DNA of 64,000 bases from positions 4,340,001 through 4,404,000 of the forward strand of contig NZ_CP063400.1 in NCBI RefSeq assembly GCF_021729865.1, read 5' to 3'. This DNA comes from Hydrogenophaga sp. SL48 (lineage in GTDB: Bacteria; Pseudomonadota; Gammaproteobacteria; Burkholderiales; Burkholderiaceae_C). Position 1 is the first letter of the stretch, and every line of letters starts with the position of its first letter. The translations under genes were made by a program, and so were the position numbers. The notes beneath the pieces were generated by a model, which did no database searches, had not been told where the DNA came from, and worked only from the letters and a program-made list of their open reading frames with translations. This document shows positions 62,651 to 64,000 of this stretch, in pieces.

Positions 62651-64000
62651 ATGAATTCGCTCGACATCACGCTGCTCTACCTGCTGGCCGCCGTGTTGGG
62701 CGTGGTGGGCTGCCGCATGCTCAAGCTGCCGCCGATGCTCGGCTACCTGGTGGTGGGCGTGGTGATCGGCCCGAACGCGCTGGCGCTCGCGCAGGACTCG
62801 GCCGGTCTGCGGCACCTCGCCGAATTCGGCGTGGTGTTCCTGATGTTCGTGATCGGGCTGGAGTTTTCACTGCCCAAGCTCAGGACCATGAAACGGCACG
62901 TGTTTGGTCTGGGACTGTCCCAGGTCGTGCTCACCGTGCTGCTGACCACGCTGGCCTCGCTGGCCATGGGCGTGCTGCTGCCCAATTGGTGGAAGCTCTC
63001 GTGGCAAATGGCGTTGTCGCTGGGCGGCGTGATGGCCATGAGCAGCACCGCCATCGTGATCAAGCTCGTGGTCGAGCGGCTGGAGCTGGAGTCGGAGCAT
63101 GGCAAGCGCGTGGTGGGCATCCTGCTGTTTCAGGATTTGGCCGTGGTGCCGCTGCTGGTGCTGATTCCCGCGCTGGGCTCCGCGCCGGAAGACCTTCTGC
63201 CCGCCCTGGGCCTGGCCCTGGTCAAGGCGGTGGTGCTGCTCGGCGTGCTGCTCACGGGCGGCCAGAAGGTGATGCGGTGGTGGCTCACGCTGGTGGCGCG
63301 GCGCAAAAGCGAAGAGCTGTTCATGCTCAACCTGCTGCTGATCACGCTGGGCCTGGCCTGGCTGACGGAGCACGCCGGCCTGTCGCTCGCGCTGGGTGCG
63401 TTCGTGGCGGGCATGCTGATTTCCGAGACCGAATACAAGCACCAGGTGGAGACCGACATCCGCCCGTTTCACGACGTGCTGCTGGGCCTGTTCTTCATCA
63501 CCATCGGCATGATGCTGGACTGGCGCCTGGTGCTGGAGCGCTGGCCGCTCGTGCTGCTGTTGCTCACGCTCTCGCTGGGCTTCAAGATCGCCATGATCTC
63601 GGGCCTCACGCGGGCCTTCGGCGCGCCGATGGGCACCGCGCTGCGCACGGGCCTGTACCTCTGCCAGGGCGGGGAATTCGGTCTGGTGCTGCTCACGCTG
63701 GCTGGCCAGCACGAGCTGGTGCCGCCACAGCTGTTCAACCCCGTCCTGGCGAGCATGGTCATCTCCATGCTCGCCACGCCGTTCCTGATCATGTACACCA
63801 ACGACATCGTCACCCGCGTGGTGGGCAGCGACTGGCTCATGCAGTCGGTGCAGATGACCAGCATTGCACGCAAGGCCATCAACGCCGACAAGCACGTGAT
63901 CATCTGCGGCTACGGCCGCTGCGGGCAGAACCTGGCGCGCCTGCTCGAAGCCGAAGGCATTCCCTACATGGCGCTCGACCTCGACCCCGACCGGGTGCGC
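62651..64000 (+). CDS. KefB/KefC-type cation:proton antiporter (cut by window edge)
   Basis: The first 450 residues are visible and open at the edge. The CPA2 antiporter domain (residues 1-380) has multiple helices with LGYLVVGVVIGPNALAL, FLMFVIGLEFSLPKL and QDLAVVPLLVLIPALG. Near residue 418 an NAD-binding TrkA-N Rossmann motif begins (HVIICGYGRCGQNLARLLEA). That argues for a K+/H+ system of the Kef class. It is divergent from kdsD with 67 bases between them. Confidence 0.92.
   Translation, partial: MNSLDITLLYLLAAVLGVVGCRMLKLPPMLGYLVVGVVIGPNALALAQDSAGLRHLAEFGVVFLMFVIGLEFSLPKLRTMKRHVFGLGLSQVVLTVLLTTLASLAMGVLLPNWWKLSWQMALSLGGVMAMSSTAIVIKLVVERLELESEHGKRVVGILLFQDLAVVPLLVLIPALGSAPEDLLPALGLALVKAVVLLGVLLTGGQKVMRWWLTLVARRKSEELFMLNLLLITLGLAWLTEHAGLSLALGAFVAGMLISETEYKHQVETDIRPFHDVLLGLFFITIGMMLDWRLVLERWPLVLLLLTLSLGFKIAMISGLTRAFGAPMGTALRTGLYLCQGGEFGLVLLTLAGQHELVPPQLFNPVLASMVISMLATPFLIMYTNDIVTRVVGSDWLMQSVQMTSIARKAINADKHVIICGYGRCGQNLARLLEAEGIPYMALDLDPDRVR

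Overview
The window looks like a chromosomal segment of a high-GC betaproteobacterium of the order Burkholderiales, family Comamonadaceae (a Hydrogenophaga-like genome is my best guess). This is inferred from gene content and gene order, codon usage, protein sequences and Fur-box style, not from a database match. There are no tRNA or rRNA genes, CRISPR arrays, transposases or prophage genes. Most of the window is ordinary chromosome. The accessory-looking parts are the left 20 kb (iron) and 44-56 kb (chemoreceptors).

Region 1 (1-19800) is an iron island with five Fur-box-like sites. It holds bacterioferritin and its ferredoxin (bfr, bfd). A Fur-boxed five-gene operon (1113-3182) contains two VOC-fold proteins and a protein with a DUF2325-like cysteine motif. 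An imelysin / di-haem DUF1111 / imelysin / DUF1513 operon follows. A long minus-strand series runs TonB receptor - DUF3649 - PepSY - DUF3325 - FecI - FecR - FecA-like receptor - truncated Fur-like protein. The last piece is a divergent Fur-boxed pair ending in a full DUF2325 protein. The two operons ending in DUF2325-type proteins are the best candidate for an undescribed iron-linked system.

Region 2 (19800-31000) is core metabolism: pfkB, a MOSC protein, pepP and murU on the minus strand; transketolase and gap on the plus strand; a TetR regulator with an alpha/beta hydrolase; then a SPOR protein, birA and a SET-domain methyltransferase. Region 3 (31000-44000) carries a topoisomerase III with a SWIB tail (behind an alternating purine-pyrimidine tract), a GST, an OmpR/TctE-type two-component system, a MarR regulator, recA-recX with an SOS box, an MFS transporter, a YidB-family protein, a lipase-like hydrolase and an M20 peptidase.

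Region 4 (44100-55600) is a tandem array of six chemoreceptors and two almost identical cheW genes, all on the minus strand. A short remnant of a lost receptor lies between the cheW genes. Two receptors end in a DWESF pentapeptide. No cheA, cheY, cheR or cheB is present. Region 5 (55800-64000) holds a transglutaminase-like protein, metX-metW behind a SAM-II riboswitch with terminator, a glycine-rich RRM protein, kdsD-kdsC-lptC-SDR for lipopolysaccharide, and the first part of a KefB/KefC-type antiporter running off the right edge.

A three-hairpin intergenic element occurs seven times (4459, 7201, 22831, 25951, 30378, 56531, 61491). Every copy begins within about 20 bases of a stop codon and has the same orientation relative to that gene.
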